Below, in pieces: positions 1 through 11,624 of a DNA stretch of 64,000 bases. Below the pieces are notes generated by a model. That model worked only from the letters and a program-made list of their open reading frames with translations. It was not told where the DNA came from and made no database searches. Source of the DNA: Geosiphon pyriformis (taxonomy: Eukaryota; Glomeromycota; Glomeromycetes; Archaeosporales; Geosiphonaceae); assembly GCA_016748015.1 (NCBI GenBank), contig JAAOMT010000776.1, positions 555,496 through 619,495 of the forward strand, written 5' to 3'. Numbering within the stretch: the first letter of the stretch is position 1; each line of letters begins with the position of its first letter. The position numbers were made by a program, and so were the translations under genes.

Positions 1-3000
1 TAAAAATATACAAATTGTTTAATAGTATCTTTAATGTTGTGAAATTGCATTTTTTGCTTTATGATTTGAATAATTTCTAGATTGAACTGTTTTTTTAAAT
101 AATTTAAACTAAGACTAACAATCAAAACACTATAGTAATTGACAAGAAATTAAGCAGTTTTTATACAGATAAGTATTTATCTATACAAAGTATTGTTTTT
201 GCTTTTTTTGTATTAGACAAAGTTTTTGATAATAGTCTTAAAATTTTTGTATAATACAAACTATTTATAGTTATTAAACAATTTATATAATTTTAAATTG
301 TATCTAGTTTTTTAATTTTAATAATATTAAAAAACTAAACTGTAAATATAATAAATTAAGTTCTTTTCTTTTACATTTATAGTTTAATTTTTTGAATTAT
401 ATTATATTTTATAAAGTTATTAAAGTTTAAAATTAGTTATTTTTATTATTAATCTTTAATTTTTAGATGCCAATCAATCAAATTTTAGCCAATCAGCAAT
501 TATTAAAGTTATATTATCATGTAATAAATTATTAAAGTATTATCATTTTCTAAAAAGCTTCCAATTAATATTAATCTAATCTTTAGATAATTACTTTTTT
601 ATAAAGATATAATATTTTTTAGTCTATGTGTCTTCTGCTAATAACACAGCACTATTAACTATGAATATTTTATTTACACTATCACCATATTTAGTTGTTA
701 TTATTGGAACAGAAACCCAGATATTAATATTGTTTACACTAAACACCAAAGGAATTGTAAAAGTATTATAAGTAATTATTAAAGAATTTGGGAATGTTAT
801 TTATGCTTTATTTGTAATCTTGCATCTTTCTTAATAAACATTGAAAACAACTAGCTTTGGTGCTGGAAGAAACAGATTTAAGGCAAGAATTGAAATAATT
901 GTGACATGATTGGCTGTTGGTTCAAGAGTAATACTATGAACAAAATATTTAGTATTAAAAAACATTGCAAAAAATCAATTACTTGTTTCAATTCCTATAC
1001 CTTAAAGCAAGAGTATAATTCAAAATTTATGAAAAAAATTAATACAATTAATTTTTTAATGAATAGACTTTGCAGTAAATTATAGATGGTTTATCTTTTT
1101 TTGTAGTATTATATACCATAATATTTGAAGCATGTATTTTAAAATGGACAATACTATTTGATGACTTGGTAAATGTCTCTGATTTGTTTTTATTTATGGT
1201 TAAAAAAGTCTGTCAAATGCTTTTGTAAACACTATAATTGTTAATTTTCATGTAATTTTTAGGTTTTTCTGTACAATAAGTTCAATATCTGTCTCATTAT
1301 TTAATGTTTGATCAATAATTTGCATTCCATTAGAGTTGGTTTTCTTTTTTATGTACTTGTTTTTATTATGTAAATGCATTAGTTTAGATAAATATAAGAT
1401 TTTTTTTGAAGATCTTGGAACAAAGTCTTTAAGATAAGTCAAAAGAACTGGATGAGATGATGTTATAGTTAATAATAATTGATTATATAACTTGATTATT
1501 AAATTAGACAAAATATATAGCTGGCTAATATTTGTATTATTCAAAACTTTGATCTTTAACTTTATTTTCCCAAATGTTTCATTCTGTATATACTAATTTC
1601 CAAAGGCATTTATTGGCTTTTGTTGTTGTATAGTGACATATGATGAAAATATAAATGAGAAAAAAATTTGTTTATTTCAAGTTTTTAATGTATTATCAAT
1701 TGGTTTTTGATTAAAAATATGCTGCATAAAAGAAACCAAGACAGATTCTGCCAAAAAACTTTTTATAATTCATGGTTTTGAATAGTGTATTATGTATATT
1801 AATATAACTTTAGGCATAAAGAGAGATATTTTTTCAATTATTAATAGTAGCAAAAAATTTCAATGTCATTATATATAAAAATTCACATACATAGACATTA
1901 TTGTCATCAAATCTTTCAAAATATCTTATAAATAAATTCTGTAGAATTAAACTTACAGTAATTACATAACAATTTCAAAACAAATATTATATCTCAAACA
2001 TAATTTTTATATACATAATATAATATTTTTCTACAATATCTTACAACATATGTTTTTTAATGACCAATGTTTTAAATACTTCTTTTTCATAAAATTTTTG
2101 GAATAAATTGTGTTTTGTTTGATGAGGGAAATAATTAAAAGCTTAAAAATTTAAAACATAAGAGTAGTATTTATGATTAAAAATTAAATTAATTAGGTCT
2201 AAAAAAAAAAGAACTTGCAAACTATTTTTGCAATCTATGAAAGATAAAAAACAATAAGCAACTTTGAAAATTTTAACCAGTATTATTTTTATTATAATAT
2301 AAATATTTACTTTGAATTTACAAATAATTTTTAATGACTATAATATTATATTTCAAAAAATTGCTTGGATCTAAGAAATATACAAAATTTTTTGTAATAA
2401 AGACTTTTAATTAAATTTAATATTTAAATAATAAATTATATCAAAGAGAAATATAATGACTAAAATATTTATTGTGTATTCAACCAAATTATAATTTAGT
2501 TTTAAAATTGGTTTCTTAGACTGTAAAAAAAATTTAATTGTTGAATATTTTAACAACTTATTAAAATGTAATATATAATAGCTTATTACAGTAATCAAAA
2601 AATTTATATTAGTTGGTATTAATTTAAGAGAATCAGATTGGAATTAAAAAATTTTTGGCTTTATTTTAATTAAAAAAACTGAAGCTGCCTCAAAACCAAT
2701 AACTTTGAATAGCTCTTTTTTGTTAGTGTTGTATATTTTTTAATGAGTTTGTTTTGATGCAAAAAATGTATAAAATATATTAGTTTAAGTAGATAAAATC
2801 CAGATTTTTTTTTAAAGATCTAATAAACTTTTTACTTGTAAGAATTTGGTATCTTTAAAAATATGTAAATTATTATTAAAATACATGACATTTTCGAAAT
2901 CAATTACAAGTTTTGATTAAATTCATAAATAGATGATATTTTTTTCGAATTTTTTGCTGATGTAATATAAAAAAAATATGTCAAATATTAAGCAACCAAT

Positions 3001-3662
3001 AGAAAAGAAATACATAATACTAATCTCAACTATATTTAAGAATCTTGGCTTTTTGATTACATCATAATATTCTGGATATTCTTTTTTAAACAGTAAATCT
3101 ATAAATAATTTGGCATATTATTGATCACTGAATATAAAAATAAGAGATTATAGCTAGATTATAATACTAAAATTGAAATCTATTTCAAATATCTTTACCT
3201 ATTATTTTTTTAATTAACAATTATATGCAATAAATTTTTTATTAACTCTGAAAAATTGGCTTTAATTTGAAAATTGGGTTTCTTTTGAATTGGTTGTTTA
3301 ATTGTTAATGTTAAACTTTTTTGCCTAAATTCTTTATTATAAGTTGAAAAAGTTTTTGTGATAACTATTTTTATTAATATTACCTGAATTTTTGGCTTTA
3401 ATGATTTTCTTAATTTCAATAGAAAATTTTTTTTGATGAATACTAAAGAAACTTTTTTTGATTGCTTTTTATCCAAAACTACAAAACAGAAATTAAAATT
3501 TAAATTGGAACCAAAAAGATTTAAAGAATAGATATATATCTGAGTTAAAAACATCATTTCTATTGTGATACAATTTTGTTATGTAACATTATACAATTTA
3601 AATCCTTTAATTTTGTCCAAGCACCAATTATACACTAGATTATTATTACATCATATAAAAAA
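1..3662. other. AT-rich region without a supported gene
   Basis: Short open frames here are lysine/isoleucine/asparagine-rich and broken by stops. I recognise no domain. Two segments, about 1300-1450 and 2680-2850, look like diverged copies of one another: both share a run around TTAGTTTA followed by an oligo-T stretch and AGATCT. Read on the - strand they give similar Lys-rich peptides. They are probably remnants of an old repeat family. The 115-codon frame at 3210-3557 (- strand) has low complexity and I cannot assign it. Confidence 0.5.
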
Positions 3663-4614
3663 ATGCCACTTTATTCTAAAGGAAAAAAAAAGTTAAAGAT
3701 CAAGTTAGAAATGCAAAAGAATCATAAAAAAACACATTATATTATTTTAATAAATAATCATAATATTAAAATAAACAAATTTAATAAACTAAATATTAGT
3801 AAAAGAAAGTGTGATAATAATAATAACAGTAGATAAAGTAATATAAAAGATATAAAAGCCACAATTAAAATAAATACAAAATTAAAAAAATTCAGTTTAG
3901 TATAGAAAAATGACAATTATTTAAAAAAAAACAAGGCTCTTACATAACAAAAAAATACCAAAGTCAATTTATTACAATAAATTTAGACCAAATAGTTTAT
4001 TCACCAAAGCAGCAACCAGAACTAAAAAAAATTACCACTTTTTTTAATATTAATAATGCTTAAACTACAAATTTACAATGACTTGAATCTAATGAATTTT
4101 TAAACAATTCAAAAAGTAAGATTGATATGTTAATCAAATAAAAAAAGGGCAAGAGTTAAAAGAACATTTAGAAAAACAACATACTCAATTAATTGTCTTT
4201 AAATATAATCAAAAAAGAGCTATTTTTTAATATTTTACCTTGTTAAATAATAATAATAGATGTGAAAAAATTAATGCCAATTTGAAAATTGCCCAGAAGG
4301 TTTTTATTGATAATAATATATAGAAAACACAAAGAATTTGATATTTTGCAAAGTATTGGTTGCTTAATAATAAGCTTCTAATATTAAAACATAAAAAATA
4401 CCAAAAAACAATTAAAATAATTAATAATGAAGACATTACAAAAAGATATTATATTTAGATTAAAAACCAAAACTTTAATGCCACTTTAGCCACATTTAAA
4501 AAATTCATTGAGCATGAATTATTTCTTAATATTGGAATAATGAAAAAAAAAACTATTAGTTTTATAACTGCAGTAAGATGGTTCAAAATTCTTTGTTATT
4601 CATTTCAACAATAT
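3663..4614 (+). pseudogene. DDE-superfamily transposase pseudogene (DDE-A), 5' part
   Basis: A frame starting at ATG 3663 runs, with in-frame stops and one shift in an A-run near 4140, to the Ty3-A insertion point. From about 4140 it reads as a helix-rich N-terminal domain, including AQKVFIDNN, YFAKYWLLNNK and AVRWFKILCYSFQQY. I associate this pattern with a large fungal DDE endonuclease family abundant in arbuscular mycorrhizal genomes (recognition from memory, not a search). Stops sit where Trp, Arg or Gln would be expected, as TAG, TGA and TAA. The coding sequence resumes in the same frame at 12327, right of Ty3-A. The family call is moderately sure; the pseudogene status is clear. Confidence 0.68.
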
Positions 4615-5299
4615 TGTTATGGGTTGGAGTAACAAGCTAATCATTACCAAGGGAAAACAGGATTGTAATAAAAATAATCAAAGAGAATTCAACTTCAAAG
4701 AGCAAATTGAATGAGTATAGATTCAATGTGTGAGATCAGTCTCATAAAATATTTCAGTCACTATACTTTTCAAAGATAACTGGGGAATCTGAAGGTAGAA
4801 AGATAGTCCATACTGTCAACAAATGATCACACCTGGTATAATTCTATGCCTTATGTTAGCACTCTTAGAATTCAATATCAGGTATCAGATGTATTCTTCA
4901 GTCACATTTTATTTAATAATCTTCAAATATTACAATTAGACATTTCAGGAAAAGGGTAAGAAATAACCAACAAGTGATTTTTTATCCCAAGATGTTCAGA
5001 TACTTGAAGGTAAAAAAAAGGAAATTAGTGATAAGAGAATGATTAAGATGAAAGTTGTTATTTTATTTATTTATTTCTTTTGATTCTTACATGCTTTTCT
5101 ACAGCTAAGAGATTCATTACTTATATAGCTATTAAAAGTAGTTAATGATTAGATTAATAATCAGGTCAATTATCAGATTAATAATCAGATCATTGATCAG
5201 ATCAATAATCACTTTTTAAAAATAGAGTGGCTAATTTATATAACATTAGTGGCTAATACATGTAATAATTAATAAGAAGTATAAGTTTCAACCATAATA
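4615..5299 (-). repeat. Ty3-A 3' LTR
   Basis: Aligns along its length with 11625-12326. It starts TGTTAT and ends ATAATA (ATAACA in the partner, a C-to-T change). About 5150-5215 holds short tandem repeats related to ATCAGRTCAATA. The last codons of the extra ORF at 5269-6021 lie inside it. Confidence 0.9.
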
Positions 5300-6021
5300 T
5301 CATCCTCTCCAAAGAAATTGAGCTTTGGCGAAATCAAGCTATTTATAGTGTAATCTATTTGAAGAGTTTTATCTAACTCAAAGCTAACTAGTTTGTTGAA
5401 GTCTTTTGTGGATAAGGTATATAATACTTGAGACAAAATGAGTTTTGTATTCAAGAAACCAAATCTTTGTATTAAAGTTTTGGCTCTTCTAGCAATAGTT
5501 AAAACTCTTGAGATATCTAACCATATAATGCCCAAAATTTCTGTCTGTATCTCTAAAGTTGTTTTCTTTATGAGTTTCATATCCTCCATAATTTTACCAA
5601 GATGACTATAGAGTTCTAATTGCCTTTTATATGACAAGTTTTTGTCTATGGGTAAGATTTCTTGAAGTGTTTTTTCAATTGTGTTGAAAAGTGGGAGTAT
5701 AACTGCTGTTATATTTTCCAACAGATATTTATCCATTTTATTACCAATTTTTTCTCTTCTGATAGTAGTTTTCTTTGGTCTAATAACAGTATGTGTTCTA
5801 CTGTTATCAGTTATAATAGTTTGTTTTCCAATAGTCAAAGTAGCATTTGAATAGTTTTTGATCCAATACTTATAGAGAGTATAGAAAGCATTTTGAATGT
5901 TTTGATCCAAAAAATAATTGTTCATGTCAATTGAAAATACTTCTGTTTTAGAAATAGTGCATTTATTTATACTTGATTTTTGCTGATTATTTAAGTTGGT
6001 ATTACTACAATAGGCAACCAA
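5269..6021 (-). CDS. Ty3-A extra ORF downstream of integrase (unknown function)
   Basis: A 250-codon uninterrupted frame lies after the integrase stop and ends inside the 3' LTR. I do not recognise a domain. The protein is mixed helical, with a basic stretch around residues 75-95 (RPKKTTIRREK) and a central helical part (YSHLGKIMEDMKLIKK). It has no signal peptide or membrane segment, so it does not look like an envelope protein. Ty3-B (31620-32327) and Ty3-C (45905-46566) have frames in the same place. The C-terminal GEDDIM is encoded by the polypurine tract and LTR edge. It is notable that this frame is intact while gag and pol are broken. It could be an accessory protein or a C-terminal extension of Pol. 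The position is certain; the function is unknown. Confidence 0.6.
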   Translation of the reverse strand: MVAYCSNTNLNNQQKSSINKCTISKTEVFSIDMNNYFLDQNIQNAFYTLYKYWIKNYSNATLTIGKQTIITDNSRTHTVIRPKKTTIRREKIGNKMDKYLLENITAVILPLFNTIEKTLQEILPIDKNLSYKRQLELYSHLGKIMEDMKLIKKTTLEIQTEILGIIWLDISRVLTIARRAKTLIQRFGFLNTKLILSQVLYTLSTKDFNKLVSFELDKTLQIDYTINSLISPKLNFFGEDDIMVETYTSY

Positions 6022-6023
6022 TT

Positions 6024-7290
6024 AGGTCATTTATAATATTTTTTGAGTCGTGTACCATGAACAGGATGATCATTGAAAATTGTTCCAGATTGATCTTAAA
6101 GAATATAAAAATTATTGTTTAAAACTTTGTTGACTATAAAAAGTCTTTTTCACTGGCTAGAAAATTTATTACCATAGACATTGTCTCTGTCTGAATGGTA
6201 TTCTAGTACCAAGTCACCAACACTTAAAGAAAGTGTTTTATAGGTTTTTTTTCTTTTAAGCTTTTCTTAGAACTGTTTTATTTTTTCAAAAGCAATTATT
6301 CATGTTTCTACCAAAGAGTCAAGAATGGTACCAAGTCTTCTTTGCAAAATATCTTTGTAATTTCTTATTGTAATTTTTTTAAAAGGTATTGTTTCAATGT
6401 CAGTTTCTATTGGTAATGTTGCCATGCATTCATAGAGCAGATAGAAAAGTTCATAACTTGTTATGTCATGATTTACAGTTCTATAAGCAAATAAAGCTGA
6501 AGGCAGTACTTTGTCCCATAAGTTTGTTTCTTTGGTTTTGGCTAAGGTTTTATATAATGTTCTATTGAAACATTCTATTAGGCCATTTGTTTAGAGGTGG
6601 TAAGGAAAGGAAAGTTTATGATGTATTTCCATTTTCTTACAAAGTTCTTCAACCAGTGTACCGAGAAAAGCTCTTTTTCTATCAGATAAAAGTTCTTTGG
6701 GGCAGCCATAATGGCAAATAATATCTTCATAAATGAAATTGGCTATTGAGACTGCTGTTTAGTCTGGGATGACTTTTGTTTCTACCCACTTTGTAAGATA
6801 GTCAGTAGCTGTAATAATATATCTATTGCCATCAGGAGTTATTGTTAAAGGTTCAACAACATTTATACCAATTCTGTCAAATAGTTGACCAACAGAGATT
6901 GGATGGATATCTTCTTTGCAATTGGGTTTGTTTCTTCTCTGGCAGATGTTACAGGTTTTAATGTATTCAGGAATGTTTTTTCCCAAAATAGACTAATAAT
7001 AGTGAGCTAAAGTTTTCTGAATTGTTTTTGTTTTACCAAAGTGTCCAGTTAATAGATCAGTATACATATTGTATATTACAATTTCTCTTTCTTCAAATCT
7101 GATGACTCTTTGGGAGTGGTTAGGATTTTTTCTGTTTCTTTTATATAATTGGTTCTGGCAGATCAAATAGAAATTTGATTGTTTGCACAAATGTTCTCTT
7201 TGCTGTCGAGTGTATTCTGGTGGGTATTGTTCTTTACCCAAAAATTTCATTAAGGCAAAGTAGTTGTCCAAGTTCATTATAATGTTTGTT
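6024..7290 (-). pseudogene. Ty3-A integrase (broken)
   Basis: Reads as a retroviral-type integrase. The N-terminal zinc-binding half (MYTDLLTGHFG, then CNICQRRNK) lies at about 6900-7277, then the catalytic core and a C-terminal domain with GDLVLEYHSDRD and W-K-R. The core has LLSDRKRAF and NGLIECFNRTL, the second Asp and the Glu of the D,D-E triad. The first Asp position reads GINVVEPL, so Asp has become Asn. In-frame stops occur near 6985, 6760, 6590 and 6270. There is no chromodomain after the C-terminal domain; the extra ORF follows instead. It would insert element cDNA if intact, but this copy is dead. Confidence 0.85.
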
Positions 7291-7299
7291 TGTAAAGAA

Positions 7300-8640
7300 G
7301 TTACTAATAATTAAGTTGGTTTGGTTTGAGAGATTGTACTATTACTGGATGGTAAGTCTAAAAAGAGCATTGGCATTTTGATGATTTGTTCCTTTGTAGT
7401 GTTGAATATCATAGTCGAATTCATTCAAGTGGAGTATCCAACAAGTTATTTGTTTGTGTTTTAGCTTCTTTTTATTGTGCAGCCAAACCAAGACTTGATG
7501 ATCTGTTACCACTAAGAATTTTGCACCAAGAAGATATTGATCCCAGTAGTTAGTAGCCCAAACTACTGCTAGACATTCTTGTTCAGTAACTAAATAGTTT
7601 TTTTCTGCTGGTATAAGGGATCTACTGGCATATGCTATGGCATGTTTTCTGCCATTTTCATCTTTCTGTGAAAGAATAGCACCAAGTCTATAGCCAGATG
7701 CATTAGTGTAAAGGATAAAAGGTTGGTTCAGATCAGATTGTTTGAGAATTGGTTTAGTAATAAGTTTTTCCTTTAGAATTTCAAAAGCTTTTTGTTAATA
7801 AGTGCCTCAGTGATAATTGATATTTTTCTTAAGTAGCTGATTGAGAGAAAAGGCAATTTTGGAGAAATCCTTGATAAATTTGTGATAGTAAAAGGCCAAA
7901 CCAAGGAAAGAGCATAGTTCAAGAACATTTATTGGTTGTCTAATGTTCTGAACTTTTTTGACTTTAGCTGGGTCAAAAAAAATTTTATCTTTTGTAATAA
8001 GATGTCCAAAGAACTGGGTAGATTGGCATCCAAAAAAGATTTGATTGGGTTGATCTTAAGGCCAGCATTTCTAAGCAGATCAAAAACCTTCTGTAAATGT
8101 TCAAGGCGTCCATCCCAGATTTTTGAATATATCATTATGTTGTCAGATAAACCAGAACAAAGTTTTCTTTTACTGATTTAAACACCTTATCCATTAGGCA
8201 TTGAAAGGTGGAAGGAGCATTGGTAAGACCAAAAGACATGACTGTGAATTTATAAGTGCCATACTTGGTAATAAAAGAAGTTTTCTTTCTGCTTTCTGGA
8301 TCCATCTCTACTTGCCAGAATCCAACAGTTAAGTTAATGGTTGAAAAGAAAGCAGCACCATTGAATTTATCTAGCATTGCATCAATTTTGGAGAGTGAGT
8401 ACATGTTTCTTATAGTGATAGCATTTAGTTGGTGGTAGTCAACACAGAAGCATAGAGTTCCACTTTTCTTGAATATCACTACAACTGGAAAAGCCCATTT
8501 ACTCTTGGTTTCTTGTATGAAACCAAGATTTTTCATCCAGTTTATTTCTTTCTTGATAAACTTATTATTGTGTCGATTGGATTGATAAGGCTTCAAATAG
8601 ATAAGATGAGTTTTTTTTGTGGTGATAATATGTTGTATTA
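7300..8640 (-). pseudogene. Ty3-A reverse transcriptase and RNase H (broken)
   Basis: RT lies at about 7929-8620, with VDYHQLNAITIRN, FSTINLTVGFWQVEMD, MSFGLTNAPSTFQ and the active-site loop VYL-D-N. A single missing base near 8135 shifts the frame inside the catalytic loop. RNase H follows at about 7400-7925 with YTNASG (TDAS expected, catalytic Asp to Asn), YASRSLIPAEKNY and VVTDHQ. Several in-frame stops lie in the RNase H part, including a Trp-to-TGA. The order RT, RNase H, integrase is that of Ty3/gypsy rather than Ty1/copia. Confidence 0.88.
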
Positions 8641-8647
8641 TATGAGT

Positions 8648-9205
8648 TCATCCAGGAGTATTACTTTCTTTTGAGATAACTGGGCTATTTTTGGCCAACA
8701 GATTTTCAATATTCACTTTTTTTTCTTCAAGAGAAGGTTTTCTTTGTTCTATAACTAGTGATTGAATTTCAGGTGGTTTATTCTCAAAGGACTTTTGTAC
8801 TTTTTTAAGTTCTTTTCGAGATATCAAGCTAATTGGTTCCCAATCTTTGTAATAGATCAGGCAAAATTTGCATTTATTACTTGGTAAATACAAAGGTTTA
8901 TTACACCAGCACCATGCATAAAGACCATGTTACCAATAACTGTATTTGGCTTTTTTGCCAGGTTTTCTGTCAAAGATTCTTCTGAGGATATTATAGTAGG
9001 GCCAGCAGATCAGCTTGCTGTTTACCATGATTTCTTATTTGTCAGCTTTAACATTGTCTAGTGGCTTGCCATTGCTGATGAAAATGGTATAAGTGAGTTC
9101 AGCAGTTTCTTCTGGTTCTTTTTGATCTTCATCATTACTCTTATCATCATCAGATTCATCTGATTGTTCTTTTTCTTGGTTCTGTTTGGTTGCTGAAAAA
9201 GTTGT
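8648..9205 (-). pseudogene. Ty3-A protease-RT linker
   Basis: Pol linker between protease and RT. A charged 81-codon frame at 8648-8893 (KELKKVQKSFENKPPEIQ) is followed upstream by a mutated acidic stretch. No dUTPase motifs are present here, unlike in Ty3-B and Ty3-C. This separates Ty3-A from those families. Confidence 0.55.
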
Positions 9206-9553
9206 TCAATGATGGCATTTAACTATAATGGGTTTTTCACCACATCTGATGGTTAGCTTACAAAGTTCATAATTAAGTAGTGCTTTGGCTTTCTTAAGCC
9301 ACTTATTACCAACAATGATGATATACTCTTTTGCTTTAGATACTTCTATATTTGTTTCAATGCTAATACCATTGATGCAAACAGGAACAGCTTTAGCTAT
9401 ACCAAGATCTTTTTTTTTGTTACCATATACATTGGTCATAGGCTGGGTAGAAGATTCATCAATTTTTTTTCCAATGGCTTCCAAAAAGTGTTTGGCAATT
9501 ACACTGACAGATGATCCACTGTCTAGGATTAAATCAATGAAGTAACCAGCCAC
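9206..9553 (-). pseudogene. Ty3-A aspartic protease domain
   Basis: A 115-codon frame with the retropepsin active site LILDSGSSVSVI near its start and the flap/second-lobe strand VGNKWLKKAKALLNYE. It would process the Gag-Pol polyprotein. The D-S-G triad is intact in this copy. Stops on both sides show that the polyprotein is broken. Confidence 0.8.
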
Positions 9554-9599
9554 TTGGGTTATACAAATCAGAGGAGTGACATTGCTGTTGTCAGCAAGT

Positions 9600-11600
9600 T
9601 CAGCTTAACGAAAGCACTTGTTGGTTTTTGGTGTCTTTTTCTTTGGTATTAAAGATTTGTGAAAATTTTTTTTGAACTGTGGATGAGTCATTAATTGGCC
9701 AAATGTAATGTGTGCTGGGGTTTCCATGAGATCTTTAACAACAGAATAAGGGCCAGATTTTTGTACTATTTCTGGAGGTTTTAACTTTGAAGAATTTTTA
9801 AAAACTTTAGTCTTTGGTGGCTCATTGTTGTTAGCAGCAAAAGTTGAGGCTTTGTTGGGATTTAGAACAAAATCAACCTTGGCTTTCTTTTTCTTTCTTG
9901 TTAAGTCAGAAATGTTAATTGCCAGTTTATCTATATTATGATCATTATCAATTAGATTAAAAGCATAAAAAAGGTTTTCTTCTGGTTGGCTTGCACTCTT
10001 ACCCTTTAAAGATGTACCTATTAGTTTAAAAACTAATAAACAGTGGCTTTAACTAGAGGATTCTCTTCAAAGAAATTGATGTTGGCATGATTGGGTCTTT
10101 GATTGGGAACATTATTATTGTTGGGTCTGTTATTCTGGGTGTTATTATTTCTAGGAGCTGGAGAGAGCAATGAAAGATTGTTGCAGTCTCTGGAAAAGTA
10201 TCCAGTTAGTCTACAGTGATAGCACACAGGTGGGCCACAATTTTGTTGTCTTTAATATGGTGGTTGGTTAAAACTGATTGAAGCAGAGTTCAAATTTGGG
10301 TCTTTGGAGTTGCTGGTTGTCTCTAACTGCTTGGGCTAATAGTTTTAATAGCCAAGCAAAGTTAGCAGTAAGTCTGTCTATTAATTGTTTATTGGGGTCT
10401 TGAGTATAAGTGGCAAAAGAGGTAGCAGCCATTTGTAAAGCTAGAGCCATAGTAAGAGCAGAAGCAAAAACTGAAAGAGTAAATCCTAGGTGCATTCTTT
10501 AGTTGTTTTCTATTCTCTGGACAAGTTTAATGGCCATATCTATTGTGGAATTATTTTTCAGGATCAGGAGAGGCCAAAGAGCATATGAGAGATCAGTTCT
10601 CAATTTTTTTGTAAAGGAATAAATCTTTTGTTTTTCTGTTCAATTTCTATCAGAGTTTATATGCTTAATTAGTTTTCTAATGGCTTTAGTGTATTCAGTT
10701 ACTATTTCTCCTGGACCTTAGGTTCTTCTTTTCAACTTTATGTGCCATTTAGATATCAAGATAGGAGTTCTAAATTTTGTTTCAAACTGGGTAGTAAAAG
10801 AGGTATTATCTTCTCCAGCATTTGCTGGTGTTTATTTAATGATTTTTTGCTAAGCATTAGTATTGGTTTTTTGTGAGAACCAAGTAGCAGGAGAGCCTTG
10901 GAGGTAGCCACCAATGATTTAAAACTTGTATTTATTATTATATTGGTTTGCTGTGGCAGCTCTCTCAAAATCATCCAGTCATTCAATTGGATCTTAGGTA
11001 TCACTTCTGAATAATGGTAATGGGGTGTTGTTTTTTCACCCTAAAGCAGTTTGTATACTTTGGAGGGTGATCAAAATGTTTTGTTGCAGAGGGTTTTGAG
11101 CCATTGGTTTAGGTGTAACTGTTTGTGTAGAGTGTTCTGATTTACTTGAAAAGAGATCAAAAATGGGAGTGGTTTGATAGCTTTCTTCTTCTGTTTCAAG
11201 AGAAGTTTCAGTTGATTGATGGGCAGCAATCCAAATGTGGATTTGATGATTCAGATATTCGAAATCAGGAGACTGTTGTTCAAAAGTTGTGAAGTATAAA
11301 AGCTGATTGATACTGTTGTTTCTTTCTTCAAAATTATCTTCAAAATAAGTTTGGTCAAAGTAATAGGTTGTATAAGCTGTGTAAATTTTAGCTAAATGCT
11401 TATTCAGGAACCAGTTCCAAAAGTCTTGAAATTGTCTGCTGGATTGTTTTTCAATGGAGAAGCAAATCAAGCAGAAGGGCAAAGGATTGAGTTCAATAAA
11501 GTTTATATTGTTTTTGTTGTGTGCTTCAAAATGTTCTTCTAATTGTTGTGACAAGTATAAATAATCACTTATACAATAAGAAACAGAGTGGATTTTGACA
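9600..11600 (-). pseudogene. Ty3-A gag (broken)
   Basis: The gag frame is split into pieces at 11036-11554, 10756-11004, 10268-10495 and 10033-10227. The last piece ends in a zinc knuckle written CYHCRLTGYFSRDC, where the His of C-X2-C-X4-H-X4-C has become Tyr. Asn/Pro-rich sequence follows (NNTQNNRPNNNN). The N-terminal piece is open from a TAA at the LTR edge but contains no ATG until deep inside, so the real start is not visible. It would form the particle shell and bind element RNA. Confidence 0.75.
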
Positions 11601-11601
11601 A

Positions 11602-11618
11602 CCTCACAGGGAGCACCA
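11602..11618 (-). promoter_or_regulatory. Ty3-A tRNA primer binding site
   Basis: On the - strand TGGTGCTCCCTGTGAGG starts 6 bases inside the 5' LTR. The complementary tRNA 3' end would be CCTCACAGGGAGCACCA, which looks like elongator tRNA-Met (inference from general tRNA knowledge). Confidence 0.7.
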
Positions 11619-11624
11619 CTTTTA

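Noticed and set aside
5269-6021. Extra ORF of Ty3-A as a retroviral-type envelope gene
   Set aside because: No signal peptide, no membrane-spanning segment and no Cys pattern, so an envelope call is not supported.
6759-7277. Integrase fragments as bacterial or viral integrases
   Set aside because: They lie in one Ty3/gypsy order between matching LTRs with primer site and target duplication.
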